From assembly GCF_014646915.1 (NCBI RefSeq), contig NZ_BMOE01000024.1:1-32821 (forward strand): a stretch of 32,821 nt of DNA. The letters run 5' to 3'. Below are positions 32,801-32,821 of the stretch, in pieces (positions within the stretch are counted from its first letter, which is position 1; the number at the start of each line of letters is the position of its first letter). This DNA is from Deinococcus aquiradiocola (GTDB lineage Bacteria; Deinococcota; Deinococci; Deinococcales; Deinococcaceae). Below the pieces are notes generated by a model. The model was not told the DNA's origin, searched no databases, and saw only the letters and a program-made list of their open reading frames with translations. The translations under genes were made by a program, and so were the position numbers.

Positions 32801-32821
32801 GAAAGGAGGTGATCCAACCGC
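32801..32821 (-). rRNA. rrs: 16S rRNA, 3' end (partial)
   Basis: The last 20 nt, reverse-complemented, read GCGGTTGGATCACCTCCTTT, the universally conserved 3' end of bacterial 16S rRNA including the anti-Shine-Dalgarno CCTCC. The gene runs leftward and the rest lies beyond the window. The exact mature end is taken at about 32801. Confidence 0.92.

Overview
The window looks like a chromosomal segment of a Deinococcus. It is GC-rich throughout. It encodes the deinoxanthin-type carotenoid enzymes CrtO and CruF, an outer-membrane LptD/OstA-like protein, Thermus/Deinococcus-style PilB with three MshEN-like N-terminal units, and many start codons placed 6-8 nt behind a TANNNT -10 hexamer (leaderless mRNAs, a known Deinococcus habit). 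The right edge is the last ~20 nt of a 16S rRNA gene on the minus strand. These assignments come from reading the proteins and DNA; no database search was run.

Layout. 1-150: tail of a transposase and a truncated copy of a palindromic repeat. 145-6313: a minus-strand metallophosphoesterase, then a plus-strand run of PgeF-like laccase-domain protein, YqeG-like HAD phosphatase, PilB and PilT (type IV pilus assembly and retraction motors). 6410-6677: a small proline-rich protein closed by a strong terminator. 6872-8733: two translationally coupled double-GNAT acetyltransferases. 8717-10135: a DsbA-fold protein (minus) and a TRIC/UPF0126 channel-like protein (plus). 10142-11936 (minus): an OmpR-type response regulator followed by two CAP-domain secreted paralogs. 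12258-13361: an acyl-ACP desaturase, followed by a complete 127-bp MITE-like element and a terminator. 13567-17565 (minus): a heterodimeric ABC exporter preceded by a two-helix membrane protein. 17737-18907 (minus): an alkaline-phosphatase-superfamily enzyme and another two-helix membrane protein.

19139-25523 is a tightly packed carotenoid operon: CrtO ketolase, a lycopene cyclase-CruF hydratase fusion, a PlsC-like acyltransferase, a GT2 glycosyltransferase and a CrtI/CrtD-type desaturase. Most junctions overlap. Together they could cyclise one end of lycopene, ketolate that ring, hydrate and desaturate the other end and, by inference, glycosylate and acylate the product. 25552-29669 (minus) is a SpoIID-domain protein followed 2 nt later by an LptD-like outer-membrane protein. 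29736-30887 is an FAD oxidoreductase. 30969-32649 is ilvA behind a leaderless 15-codon leader ORF and an intrinsic terminator, which together look like an attenuator. Two hairpins separate ilvA from the convergent 16S rRNA end.

The most interesting items are the carotenoid operon with its fusion gene and its glycosyl/acyl transferase pair, the ilvA attenuator, the repeat element that abuts the stop codons of three genes, and the asymmetric ATPase sites of the ABC exporter.
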